Shown: in pieces, positions 1 through 10,082 of the stretch
Numbering within the stretch: the first letter of the stretch is position 1
How the letters are laid out: the number at the start of each line of letters is the position of its first letter
Assembly: GCA_027295435.1 (NCBI GenBank)
Contig: JAPUKX010000034.1
Location: forward strand, 1 to 12,725
Origin: Planctomycetota bacterium
GTDB lineage: Bacteria; Planctomycetota; Phycisphaerae; Phycisphaerales; SM1A02
Length of the DNA stretch: 12,725 nucleotides
Reading direction: 5' to 3'
Made by a program: the position numbers and the translations under genes
The notes under the pieces: generated by a model
The model's input: only the letters and a program-made list of their open reading frames with translations
Told to the model about the DNA's origin: nothing
Databases searched by the model: none

Positions 1-407
1 CGACCGATCGCGGCCGATCTGATGAACGCGAAGATGATACTGATTTGGCATCTTGTCGCTACCTCGGCGGGTAATTTAGGAAAGAAAGTCAAGAAAGATC
101 CGAGGCCCACCGCTCGCACATCAGCCTAAGTGCAACTGGCCAAAGATGTTAGGTCAGCTCCTCCTAATCTGCCGATCCGACCGCCGCGCCTTGAGTTTCC
201 TTCCCAAGCGGTGGCGCGAGCACCGAGCAAACATTCGGCCGGTCGCCGAGCCATCCAAGTCCGGCGCCAAAACAGGTAAAGCGAGCCGTTATCGGAGCCG
301 CCCCTGAGCTTCCGGGGCTGGGTGAGACCGGAAATGCCGCTGAATCAGGCAGGATTATCAGCCAACCGCCCGAGTCGGCGAACACGGCGATCAGACGGGC
401 CTCTGAT
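1..407. other. Left-edge stretch without a confident gene
   Basis: No convincing gene was found here. Frame 1 on the plus strand is open from the window edge to a TAA at 127-129 and would encode 42 residues with a basic end. It could be the C-terminus of a gene lying to the left, but I recognise no family in it. The first 130 bases are visibly more AT-rich than the rest. A leftward open frame at 164-499 overlaps the end of the PLP enzyme in another frame and looks like a chance product of high GC. Confidence 0.5.
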
Positions 408-408
408 C
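389..408 (-). terminator. Hairpin at the stop codon of the PLP-enzyme gene
   Basis: GATCAGA (389-395) and TCTGATC (402-408) form a perfect 7-bp stem with a 6-base loop. The stem overlaps the last stop-codon base of the leftward gene. No T-run follows in the leftward direction, so this is at best a weak or factor-dependent terminator or a 3'-end stabilising structure. Confidence 0.25.
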
Positions 409-1631
409 TATCTGGCCAGCGCGTCCCAATCGATGGGGTGACGGTGATCGAGCGTCGGCAGGTCCACCCGGATCGCGTCCACGTATTTCTGGGCAGCACC
501 AGTACTAAAGAGGATCACATGTTCATCTGGGTCAATGTGCCCCTCGGCCAGGGCCTGCTCCAGGACCCCGACACACACCGCCGCTTCGGGGCCCAACGAG
601 ATGCCCTCCAGCCGGCCGACCATCTGCATCCATTCCTTGAGGCGGGATTCATCGGCAGACATTGCGCGGCCATGAGATTCGCGTATGGCGTCAAGGATCA
701 TGAAATCGCCAAGCGCGGCCGGTACACACAACCCCGCGGCGATGGTCCGCGGATCGGTGAACGGCTCGGCGAAGCGCTGCCCGCCTTGGAACGCGCGCAC
801 CACCGGATCACAGCCGGTGGATTGACAGCCAAACATCCGCGGGCGGTGGTCGCCGGCGAGCCAACCCAATCGGCGAAGCTCGTCGAACGCTTTCCACATT
901 CCGATCAGCCCGGTCCCGCCGCCGGTGGGATACAGAATCACGTCCGGCAGACGCCAACCCAACTGCTCCGCCAGCTCCAGCCCCATGGTCTTCTTGCCTT
1001 CCAGCCGGTACGGCTCGCGAAGGGTGGACAGGTCGAACCAGGACATTGCGTCCATGCCCTCGCGCACAATCTGCGCACAATCGGAGATCAGCCCGTTGAC
1101 CAGGAACACCTTGGCCCCATGCAGGGCAGCCTCATATTGGTTCACGACCGGGGCGCTGACGGGCATGAACACGTAACACTCCATGCCTGCGCGGGCCGCG
1201 TAGGCGGCCAGCGCGCCCCCGGCGTTGCCAGCGGTGGGCACCGCGACGCGCCTGATCCCAAACCGCTTCGCCATGGAGACCGCCATCGCCATGCCTCGTG
1301 CCTTGAACGAGCCCGTGGGCAGCACGGATTCATCCTTGATCCAAAGATTCGCCATGCCCAGTGCGCGGGCGAGTCGCCGACACTCCAGCAGCGGCGTCAT
1401 CGTCTCGCCCAGCGAAACGAGATCCTCATCATGCTCAATCGGAAGCAGCTCGCGATACCGCCACATGGTCTGGGGCCGATCGCGCAGAGCCTCGCGCTGT
1501 ACGGCTCGGCCGACGGCCTCGATGTCGTACCGCACCCATAGCGGTCGATCACGATGCGTCGTCTGGAGGGTGCCCGGCGGAATCTGGGTGCCGTCGATAG
1601 CGGATTCGAGATGACTGACAAACGCGGCCAT
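408..1631 (-). CDS. thrC: Threonine synthase-like PLP-dependent enzyme
   Basis: This is a fold-type II PLP enzyme of the threonine synthase / cysteate synthase group, about 407 residues. Threonine synthase converts O-phosphohomoserine to threonine and phosphate in the cytosol. Visible motifs, numbered from the ATG at 1631, are PTGSFKARG with the Schiff-base lysine at K110, PTAGNAGGA at 132-140 (substrate loop), the glycine-rich phosphate loop PTGGGTGLIG at 235-244, and a late LFSTG near the C-terminus. Related proteins often begin with a four-cysteine zinc ribbon; here the equivalent region (residues 7-36) keeps the framework but has no cysteine. An in-frame TTG at 1640 is an alternative start and has a slightly better placed purine stretch (GGGAAG). 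The gene lies 15 bases behind the small gene at 1647-1862 and is probably cotranscribed with it. The exact substrate is not proven by sequence; a paralogue acting on another phosphorylated or sulfonated substrate is possible. Confidence 0.8.
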   Translation of the reverse strand: MAAFVSHLESAIDGTQIPPGTLQTTHRDRPLWVRYDIEAVGRAVQREALRDRPQTMWRYRELLPIEHDEDLVSLGETMTPLLECRRLARALGMANLWIKDESVLPTGSFKARGMAMAVSMAKRFGIRRVAVPTAGNAGGALAAYAARAGMECYVFMPVSAPVVNQYEAALHGAKVFLVNGLISDCAQIVREGMDAMSWFDLSTLREPYRLEGKKTMGLELAEQLGWRLPDVILYPTGGGTGLIGMWKAFDELRRLGWLAGDHRPRMFGCQSTGCDPVVRAFQGGQRFAEPFTDPRTIAAGLCVPAALGDFMILDAIRESHGRAMSADESRLKEWMQMVGRLEGISLGPEAAVCVGVLEQALAEGHIDPDEHVILFSTGAAQKYVDAIRVDLPTLDHRHPIDWDALAR

Positions 1632-1646
1632 CAAACCCAATGCTCG

Positions 1647-1862
1647 TCACTTCCCGGTTGCTCGCTTGATGCGATATATCCAGCGGCCATAGGCGAGCAC
1701 AGCACGAACGCGCTGCCAACGAGCCGGAAAAGCCGACGGGTCGCTGCCGAACGCGGTCTCGAATCGCCACCGCCAGTACGGCCCGCGGAATCGAAAGCGG
1801 CTCCTGAGCCCCAACAGGAGCAGTTCCCATAGGCCGCCGAAGGTCTCCACGACGTATCGCAT
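1647..1862 (-). CDS. Small Trp/Arg-rich conserved-looking protein, unknown function
   Basis: This gene encodes 71 residues from an ATG at 1862, with AGGGG ten bases upstream. The TTG at 1865 directly before it is an unlikely alternative start. The protein is strikingly rich in arginine (13) and tryptophan (W12, W30, W32, W49, W61). Residues 8-19 form a short hydrophobic stretch, and the core PYWRWRFETAFG lies at 28-39. There is no clear signal peptide or full membrane segment. I recall short proteins with a similar YWxWRxETAFG core in planctomycetes, but this is memory, not a search. It ends 15 bases before the ATG of the PLP enzyme, so the two are probably one transcript. No function can be assigned; the basic, aromatic composition would suit binding to a membrane surface, nucleic acid or a protein partner. 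Confidence 0.65.
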   Translation of the reverse strand: MRYVVETFGGLWELLLLGLRSRFRFRGPYWRWRFETAFGSDPSAFPARWQRVRAVLAYGRWIYRIKRATGK

Positions 1863-1947
1863 CAATTGAATACCCCTGGTCGCCGGAGGCTGGAAACAAG
1901 ATCGCCCCCGCCGAGGTTGGCTACCATACTCTCAAGAAGCTATGGGT

Positions 1948-1954
1948 GAGGAGG
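1948..1954 (+). promoter_or_regulatory. Strong Shine-Dalgarno that fixes the arsM start
   Basis: GAGGAGG ends 5 bases before the GTG at 1960. It is the best ribosome-binding site noticed in the window and decides between the GTG at 1960 and the upstream in-frame ATG at 1942. Confidence 0.75.
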
Positions 1955-1959
1955 CATTG

Positions 1960-2949
1960 GTGAGCTACCACGCAACGGTTCAACAGGTGTATCGACGGGC
2001 GGCCCAGGAGCCGGACCGATCCTTGTGCTGCGTGCCCCAGGCTCCGATGTTTCTGCCCGGGCTGAAGATCCCACCCATCATGCACCAGATGAACTACGGC
2101 TGCGGCAGCACCGTGCATCTGGCGGACATGCGCGAGGGGCAGACGGTGCTATACGTCGGTGTCGGCGGCGGGCTGGAGGCGCTCAAGCTGGCCTACTTCA
2201 CCCGGCGCGACGGCGGCGTCATCACCGTTGATCCGGTCGCCGAAATGCGCGGCGCTGCTCGGAAAAACCTCCAAGAAGCCGCACGGCTCAACGACTGGTT
2301 CGATCCGTCGTTCGTTGAGATCCGCGATGGTGACGCCCTGGACCTGCCGGTCGAGGATGAGTCATGTGACCTCGCTGCCCAGAACTGTCTGTTCAACATC
2401 TTCAAGACAGCCGCGGGCCCAACTGAGCTTGGCGACCTGGAGCGGGCGCTGACCCAGATGCATCGGGTGCTGAAGCCGGGCGGGCGATTGTCGATGTCCG
2501 ACCCGATCACGCCCCGGCCGATGCCTCGGCACCTGCGGGATAACGAGACGCTGCGGGCCCAGTGCATCTCCGGTTGCCTGACGTACGAGGGCTACATCGA
2601 CAAGATCGTCGGGGCGGGCTTCGGCAGCATTGAGGTGCGCTCTCGCCGGCCATATCGAATGCTTGATCAGGCGCGCTATGGACTGGACGCCGGGCTGCTC
2701 TTGGAAAGTATCGAAGTCTGCGCGTTTCGGGTCCCGATTCCGGACGACGGGCCGTGCGTCTTCACCGGCCGAACCGCTATCTACACCGGAGAAGACGAAT
2801 CGTTCGACGACAGCCGTGGCCATGTGCTGGTGCGGGACATGCCGCTTGGGGTGTGCGATAAGACAGCCGCGGCGCTGGCGGGGCTGGGACGCTCAGACCT
2901 GACCGTCACCGACTCCACCTGGCATTACGCCGGCGGGGGATGTTGTTAG
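1960..2949 (+). CDS. arsM: Arsenosugar-pathway arsenite S-adenosylmethionine methyltransferase
   Basis: This gene encodes 329 residues from GTG at 1960. That start is chosen because GAGGAGG (1948-1954) sits 5 bases upstream; an in-frame ATG at 1942 would put this Shine-Dalgarno inside the gene. ArsM enzymes methylate As(III) stepwise using SAM. SAM motif I is VLYVGVGGGLEAL (63-75), followed by an acidic VDP at 90-92 and RDGDALDLPVED (122-133). The end closely resembles the arsenosugar-associated ArsM subtype rather than the classic ArsM: CVFTGRTAIY (266-275), FDDSRGHVL (282-290) and a C-terminal GGGCC. Cysteines that may bind As(III) are C23/C24, C48, C143, C202, C206 and the terminal pair C328/C329. 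arsS follows 147 bases downstream on the same strand, which supports joint function. The gene diverges from the small gene at 1647-1862; no ArsR operator or clear promoter was seen in the 97-base gap. Confidence 0.92.
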   Translation: MSYHATVQQVYRRAAQEPDRSLCCVPQAPMFLPGLKIPPIMHQMNYGCGSTVHLADMREGQTVLYVGVGGGLEALKLAYFTRRDGGVITVDPVAEMRGAARKNLQEAARLNDWFDPSFVEIRDGDALDLPVEDESCDLAAQNCLFNIFKTAAGPTELGDLERALTQMHRVLKPGGRLSMSDPITPRPMPRHLRDNETLRAQCISGCLTYEGYIDKIVGAGFGSIEVRSRRPYRMLDQARYGLDAGLLLESIEVCAFRVPIPDDGPCVFTGRTAIYTGEDESFDDSRGHVLVRDMPLGVCDKTAAALAGLGRSDLTVTDSTWHYAGGGCC

Positions 2950-2953
2950 AAAT

Positions 2954-2990
2954 GGCTTGAGGCTTGAAGGCTTGAGGCTGAGACTTGAGG
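2954..2990. repeat. Tandem GGCTTGA 7-mer repeat in the arsM-arsS gap
   Basis: GGCTTGA occurs at 2954-2960, 2961-2967 and, after one extra A, at 2969-2975, then degenerates (GGCTGAGACTTGAGG). The array begins 4 bases after the arsM stop codon. The same 7-mer is tandemly repeated three times inside carB at 6545-6565. Confidence 0.8.
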
Positions 2991-2999
2991 AGGAATGAA

Positions 3000-3096
3000 G
3001 CGCTCGCCAGCGGCTCGCGGCTAAACTCCCAGCTGCTGACACCTGCCACCTGCCCCCTAACTCCTAACCCCTATCTCCTGACTCCTGACCCCTGCC
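3000..3096 (+). repeat. Dispersed repeat copy A with CT-rich tail, abutting the arsS start
   Basis: Bases 3000-3028 match 11926-11954 at 26 of 29 positions. Both copies are followed by pyrimidine-rich tandem units of the type CTGACTCCTGACCC that end directly at a start codon, here the TTG of arsS at 3097. The CTCCT units resemble the anti-Shine-Dalgarno sequence and could pair in the mRNA with AGGAGG at 2988-2993. The whole arsM-arsS gap (2950-3096) consists of repeat-like sequence. Confidence 0.75.
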
Positions 3097-4101
3097 TTGT
3101 CCACCCTCGATCTTCCCATCCTCAACGGCACGCGGTTCCGAGCACGGTTCGAGACCGAGCTTTATGCGGCGTCGAAGATCACGACCTTGCAGATCAACAT
3201 CGGCTATGTCTGCAATCTGGCGTGCCACCACTGCCACGTCGAGTCGTCGCCGGCACGAACCGCTCCGCAAGACAATATGGACCAAGCCACCGCCCGCCGG
3301 GTCGTCGATTGGGTGCTGGCCCAGCCATCCATCAAGACGGTGGACATCACCGGCGGCAGCCCGGAGATGAACCCCAACTTCCGATGGATGGTCGCGAAGC
3401 TTCACCGCCACGGCCTGCACCTCATCGATCGCTGCAATCCAACGATCATCGAGTACGTCGATCGCCAAAGCGGCGAGGACTATCGATGGGTCCCGGCGAT
3501 CCTGGCCGACAATCACGTCGAAGTGGTCGCTTCGCTGCCGTGTTATTCGCAGGCCAACGTGGAGAAGCAGCGGGGCAGGGGATCGTACAACGCGTCGATT
3601 GAAGGGCTGCTCAAGCTCAACGCCGTCGGGTACGGCAAAGACTCGGCGCTGCGGCTGAACCTGGTGTACAACCCGATCGGACCGCATCTCCCGCCGCCGC
3701 AGGACGCACTCCAGGCCGATTACAAGCGGGAGCTCGAATCCCGATTCGGACTCATCTTCAACGAACTGTGGACGATTACCAACATGCCGATCACGCGGTG
3801 GCGGCATCAACTGCAGCGCGACGGGCAGCTCGAAGCGTACATGACCATGCTCATCGACGCCTACAACCCCGACACCATCGACGGTCTCATGTGCCGGCAT
3901 CAGATCAGCATTGATCCGCAGGGCCGCCTCTACGATTGCGACTTCAACCAGGCGCTCGGACTGCACACACCCGGCATGGAATCGTCGTACATCTGGGATC
4001 TGAGCGCGGACGATCTCGCCGACCGCGCCATTGCCACCGACGATCACTGTTACGGATGCACCGCAGGATGCGGAAGCAGTTGCGGCGGCGCGATTGTTTG
4101 A
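3097..4101 (+). CDS. arsS: Arsenosugar biosynthesis radical SAM protein
   Basis: This gene encodes 334 residues. ArsS proteins are radical SAM enzymes with a C-terminal DUF3641-type region. In the known pathway they join 5'-deoxyadenosyl to dimethylarsenite, giving the precursor of oxo-arsenosugars. The radical SAM cluster motif CxxxCxxC is at C39, C43 and C46 within GYVCNLACHHCHVE. The SAM-binding GGE-like segment is DITGGSPEMNP (83-93). The C-terminal part carries a second cysteine set: C266, C281, C318, C321, C325 and C329, suited to an auxiliary iron-sulfur cluster. The start is TTG at 3097; an in-frame TGA at 3079-3081 bounds the frame, no ATG lies between, and the family N-terminus fits. 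No Shine-Dalgarno precedes it because CT-rich repeats reach the start codon. Translation may therefore depend on readout from arsM or be inefficient. The pairing with arsM makes the role quite secure. Confidence 0.92.
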   Translation: MSTLDLPILNGTRFRARFETELYAASKITTLQINIGYVCNLACHHCHVESSPARTAPQDNMDQATARRVVDWVLAQPSIKTVDITGGSPEMNPNFRWMVAKLHRHGLHLIDRCNPTIIEYVDRQSGEDYRWVPAILADNHVEVVASLPCYSQANVEKQRGRGSYNASIEGLLKLNAVGYGKDSALRLNLVYNPIGPHLPPPQDALQADYKRELESRFGLIFNELWTITNMPITRWRHQLQRDGQLEAYMTMLIDAYNPDTIDGLMCRHQISIDPQGRLYDCDFNQALGLHTPGMESSYIWDLSADDLADRAIATDDHCYGCTAGCGSSCGGAIV

Positions 4102-4226
4102 TCGCGGCGACCAAGCGCCGAGCGAAATTCATTGTGCATTTGACTTGTGCGAACGGGTGGTCGTTCCCTACAGTAGTGGATATGCACAACCGGCAGTTGA
4201 TGCCGCGAATCGCCACCGCGCTCTTC
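4102..4226. other. Spacer between arsS and its terminator
   Basis: No gene is visible. A 6-bp stem (CGCGAT 4089-4094, ATCGCG 4101-4106) overlaps the arsS stop codon. TTGTGC (4145-4150) and TACAGT (4169-4174), 18 bases apart, give a weak promoter-like pair upstream of the terminator, so a short independent transcript is conceivable but unproven. Confidence 0.35.
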
Positions 4227-4270
4227 ACAGGCGCCGATCGAAGCTCCGACACGACCGGCGCCTGTCTTTT
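4227..4270 (+). terminator. Intrinsic terminator downstream of arsS
   Basis: A 10-bp perfect stem, ACAGGCGCCG (4227-4236) with CGGCGCCTGT (4256-4265), encloses a 19-base loop and is followed by CTTTT (4266-4270). The T-run is on the plus strand, so it serves rightward transcription from arsS, 126 bases after its stop. In the leftward direction, after nuoH, no T-run follows. Confidence 0.7.
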
Positions 4271-4298
4271 AGCCGAGGCGTCAAGGAACGGAAACCGA

Positions 4299-5555
4299 CT
4301 ACGACGACGATACACCGCTCGCCGCTTCGGGCAGATCACCTGATTCGCCACGCGCCGCGAGCGTGTCTTCGCCGACCAACGGACTGAACCGACTACCGAT
4401 CAACCCGACGCGATGATTGGGTCCGGCCTGTTTGGGCATCATCGGCCGCACAAGCCAGATGAACGCCACAGTCCCCAGCGCGGCGATCCACATGAATTGC
4501 GTCCAGCCCATGAACACCATGAAGCTGGTCACCAGCAACACCAGCAGAGCCGTAGGGATCATGCCCTCCCACGCCAGCCGCATCAGTTGGTCGAAGCGAA
4601 ACCGCGGCAGCGTCCAGCGGACGGCCATGGCCAGGCAGATGAGCACGAAGACCTTGGCGAAGACGATGCCGCACTGCAGCAGGATCATGCCCAGCCCGCC
4701 GGCCATCGGCAGGTCCTTGCCCCCAAACGGGTTTATCGACCAGCCGCCGAGGAAGAGCACGGTGAAGAACGCGCCACCCACGATGAGATGTCCGTACTCG
4801 GCGAGAAAGAACAACACCCATTTCATGGATGAATACTCGGTGTGCCAGCCACCGACCAGCTCCGACTCCGCCTCGGCCAGATCAAACGGAAGCCGGTTGG
4901 CCTCGGCGAGCATGCACACGTAAAAGAGCAGCGCCGCCACCGGCTGGTGAACGAGGAACCACTGCCCATCGAGCTGCTGAGCAATCATTTCGCTGGGCCC
5001 GACGGTGCCGGCGGTCAGGATGATCGTGAGGATGGCCAACCCCAGGGGGATTTCGTAGCTGACCATCTGGGCCGTGGCCCGCAGCCCGCCGAGGAAGGCG
5101 TACTTGTTGTTCGACGCCCAGCCGCCCAGCACCACGCCATACACACCCAGGGAGCTCACGGCCACGAGATAGACGATGCCGATGTTCACATCCGCCCCGG
5201 CGACCCGAACCGCTTCGCCTGCGATCTGGAGCGTCCCACCCCAGGGAATGATGGCGAAGCCGATCAGCGCGGGAATCACGGCAAGCGCCGGGGCCAGCAG
5301 GAACAGCGCGCGGTCCGCTCGTTTAGGAAAGAAATCCTCTTTCAAGAGCAGCTTGATCGCGTCGGCGATCGGCTGACCGAGACCCTTGGGGCCCACCCGG
5401 TTCGGACCGCAGCGATCCTGCATCCAGGCCGAGAGCTTCCGCTCCAGCAGAACCAGGTACAGCGCCCCCAGCGCGATCACATGGATCATCGCCACGATCA
5501 CCACAAGCGAAACGATGAACTGCGGCGTGACGAAGTCGGGCATCCAGGAGGGCAT
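4299..5555 (-). CDS. nuoH: NADH-quinone oxidoreductase subunit H (complex I)
   Basis: This gene encodes 418 residues from ATG at 5555, a membrane subunit of respiratory complex I at the junction with the peripheral arm that forms part of the quinone chamber. Family signatures are LLERKLSAWMQDRCGPNRVG (36-55), WASNNKY (146-152), MVSYEIPLG (164-172) and the second signature PFDLAEAESELVGGWHTEYS (223-242), followed by LPRFRFDQLMRLAW (316-329). There are at least eight hydrophobic segments, beginning at residues 12-36. E. coli NuoH has 325 residues; the excess here comes from inner loops, one extra C-terminal hydrophobic segment (about 353-371) and a polar tail of about 45 residues. The start 4 bases after the carB stop is preferred; the frame stays open to 5702 inside carB, but that extension is Arg/Pro-rich and not NuoH-like. 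ATG at 5543 is an alternative. No other nuo gene lies in the window, so the gene is separated from its complex partners. Confidence 0.93.
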   Translation of the reverse strand: MPSWMPDFVTPQFIVSLVVIVAMIHVIALGALYLVLLERKLSAWMQDRCGPNRVGPKGLGQPIADAIKLLLKEDFFPKRADRALFLLAPALAVIPALIGFAIIPWGGTLQIAGEAVRVAGADVNIGIVYLVAVSSLGVYGVVLGGWASNNKYAFLGGLRATAQMVSYEIPLGLAILTIILTAGTVGPSEMIAQQLDGQWFLVHQPVAALLFYVCMLAEANRLPFDLAEAESELVGGWHTEYSSMKWVLFFLAEYGHLIVGGAFFTVLFLGGWSINPFGGKDLPMAGGLGMILLQCGIVFAKVFVLICLAMAVRWTLPRFRFDQLMRLAWEGMIPTALLVLLVTSFMVFMGWTQFMWIAALGTVAFIWLVRPMMPKQAGPNHRVGLIGSRFSPLVGEDTLAARGESGDLPEAASGVSSS

Positions 5556-5559
5556 GAGG

Positions 5560-9129
<3,570 letters not shown>

Positions 9130-9154
9130 GGTTCAATGAGTGCAAAGTTCGGCA

Positions 9155-9183
9155 ACGATAGGCCCCAATCTCCGATTGCTCAA
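9155..9183 (-). promoter_or_regulatory. Candidate sigma-70-type promoter for carB-nuoH
   Basis: Reading leftward, TTGAGC (9183-9178) and TATCGT (9160-9155) are separated by exactly 17 bases and each match the consensus hexamers at 4 of 6 positions. Transcription would start near 9148, giving a leader of about 19 bases before the carB ATG at 9129. No upstream ORF or obvious pyrimidine-type attenuator was seen in the 146-base divergent gap. Confidence 0.35.
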
Positions 9184-9275
9184 TCGCGTTCGCCCCAAGG
9201 CAAGCTCGCCCGCGAAACTGGCTGGCCGCTATCGTGTGACGATCGCACCGACGGTGCCCAGGGTATGCAGGCAGA

Positions 9276-10082
9276 ATGTCAACACCGCTGATCGTGTTCG
9301 TCACAGCCCTGGGCTGGCTGGCACTCCTTGGGCTGTGCCGCTGGGGGGCTTACCGCTGGTTTTGCGATGGGCCGAGAGCCGAGCCGGTCTCCGGCCTGAT
9401 GTGGCGCTGCTTCCGGGTGTACTGCCGCTTGATGCACCGGGCGACCTATCTGGGGCTTCAGCATGTGCCGGACACCAACCGGCCGGGCGGGCTGATCGTC
9501 GTGGGGAACCACACCGGGCCCGTCGATCCGATGCTCATCCAGGCCGCCTGCCGATTCGATATCCGATGGATGATGGCGGCAGATCAGATGACCCCACATC
9601 TGGATTGGTTCTGGCGGCGGCAGCGCATGATTCCCGTGGCCCGTGACGGGACTGACACCGCCCCGGCCCGCGAGGCAATCCGACATGTCCGCGGCGGCGG
9701 TGTCATCGGCATCTTCCCCGAGGGCGGCATCGTCCGCCCATCAGGGGAGATTCGCCCGTTCTACAACGGCGTCGGGCTGATCATCGCCCGGACCAACGCC
9801 CCGGTTCTGTTGGTGTGGGTCTGCGGCACGCCCCAGGCAACGGATCTATTGCCGGCGCTGCGCAGCCGCAGCCACGCTCGCGTGCAGTTCATCGATCGCA
9901 TGGAGTTCACCGGCCAGCGCGATGCGGCCCAGATCACCCGCCAGCTTCGACAGCGCCTCACCGAGGCCAGCGGCTGGCCGCTCAGCGATCAGCCGGTTAT
10001 CCCGCCGCAGGCCACGACCGATCCATTTGCCCCCTCACGACGACCGCTGCCCCCGTGCGCATCCGGTACGATGTCCACATGA
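9276..10082 (+). CDS. Lysophospholipid (1-acyl-glycerol-3-phosphate) acyltransferase, PlsC family
   Basis: This gene encodes 268 residues. PlsC-type enzymes transfer an acyl chain to lysophosphatidic acid or a related lysolipid at the inner face of the cytoplasmic membrane. An N-terminal hydrophobic segment (about 5-27) would anchor the protein. The catalytic H(X4)D motif is NHTGPVDP, with H79 and D84. Substrate-binding motif III is FPEGG at 147-151 (usual form FPEGTRS), and motif IV corresponds to NAPVLLV (174-180). The C-terminal 35 residues are Pro-rich and poorly conserved in character. The ATG at 9276 lacks a strong Shine-Dalgarno. The stop codon overlaps the ruvA start as ATGA, indicating translational coupling. 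Which lysolipid is used cannot be told from sequence, and a paralogue acting on ornithine lipids or other acceptors is possible. Confidence 0.88.
   Translation: MSTPLIVFVTALGWLALLGLCRWGAYRWFCDGPRAEPVSGLMWRCFRVYCRLMHRATYLGLQHVPDTNRPGGLIVVGNHTGPVDPMLIQAACRFDIRWMMAADQMTPHLDWFWRRQRMIPVARDGTDTAPAREAIRHVRGGGVIGIFPEGGIVRPSGEIRPFYNGVGLIIARTNAPVLLVWVCGTPQATDLLPALRSRSHARVQFIDRMEFTGQRDAAQITRQLRQRLTEASGWPLSDQPVIPPQATTDPFAPSRRPLPPCASGTMST

Noticed and set aside
438..1541. Long rightward open frame (367 codons) opposite the PLP enzyme
   Set aside because: It is the antisense of a clearly recognisable enzyme; the translation has no family motifs and looks like a GC-driven shadow.
1942..1959. ATG at 1942 as the arsM start
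   Set aside because: The strong Shine-Dalgarno lies downstream of this ATG and is ideally spaced to the GTG at 1960, from which the family N-terminus begins.
1863..1959. Promoter or ArsR operator in the divergent gap before arsM
   Set aside because: TACCAT and TATGGT hexamers are present but have no matching -35 at a proper distance, and no convincing dyad of ArsR type was seen.
2995..3024. Tiny ORF (9 codons) behind AGGAGG in the arsM-arsS gap, possible leader peptide
   Set aside because: AGGAGG is only one base from the ATG, too close for normal initiation, and the codons fall inside the dispersed repeat.
3064..4047. Long leftward open frame (327 codons) opposite arsS
   Set aside because: The plus strand encodes a convincing radical SAM protein with CxxxCxxC; the antisense product has no recognisable features.
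4187..4343. Rightward frames running from the arsS 3' spacer into the nuoH antisense strand
   Set aside because: They cross the intrinsic terminator and overlap the nuoH tail; the translations are Arg-rich without family features.
9815..10078. N-terminal extension of ruvA
   Set aside because: It lies within the acyltransferase gene in another frame; RuvA homology starts at the ATG at 10079 in the ATGA overlap.
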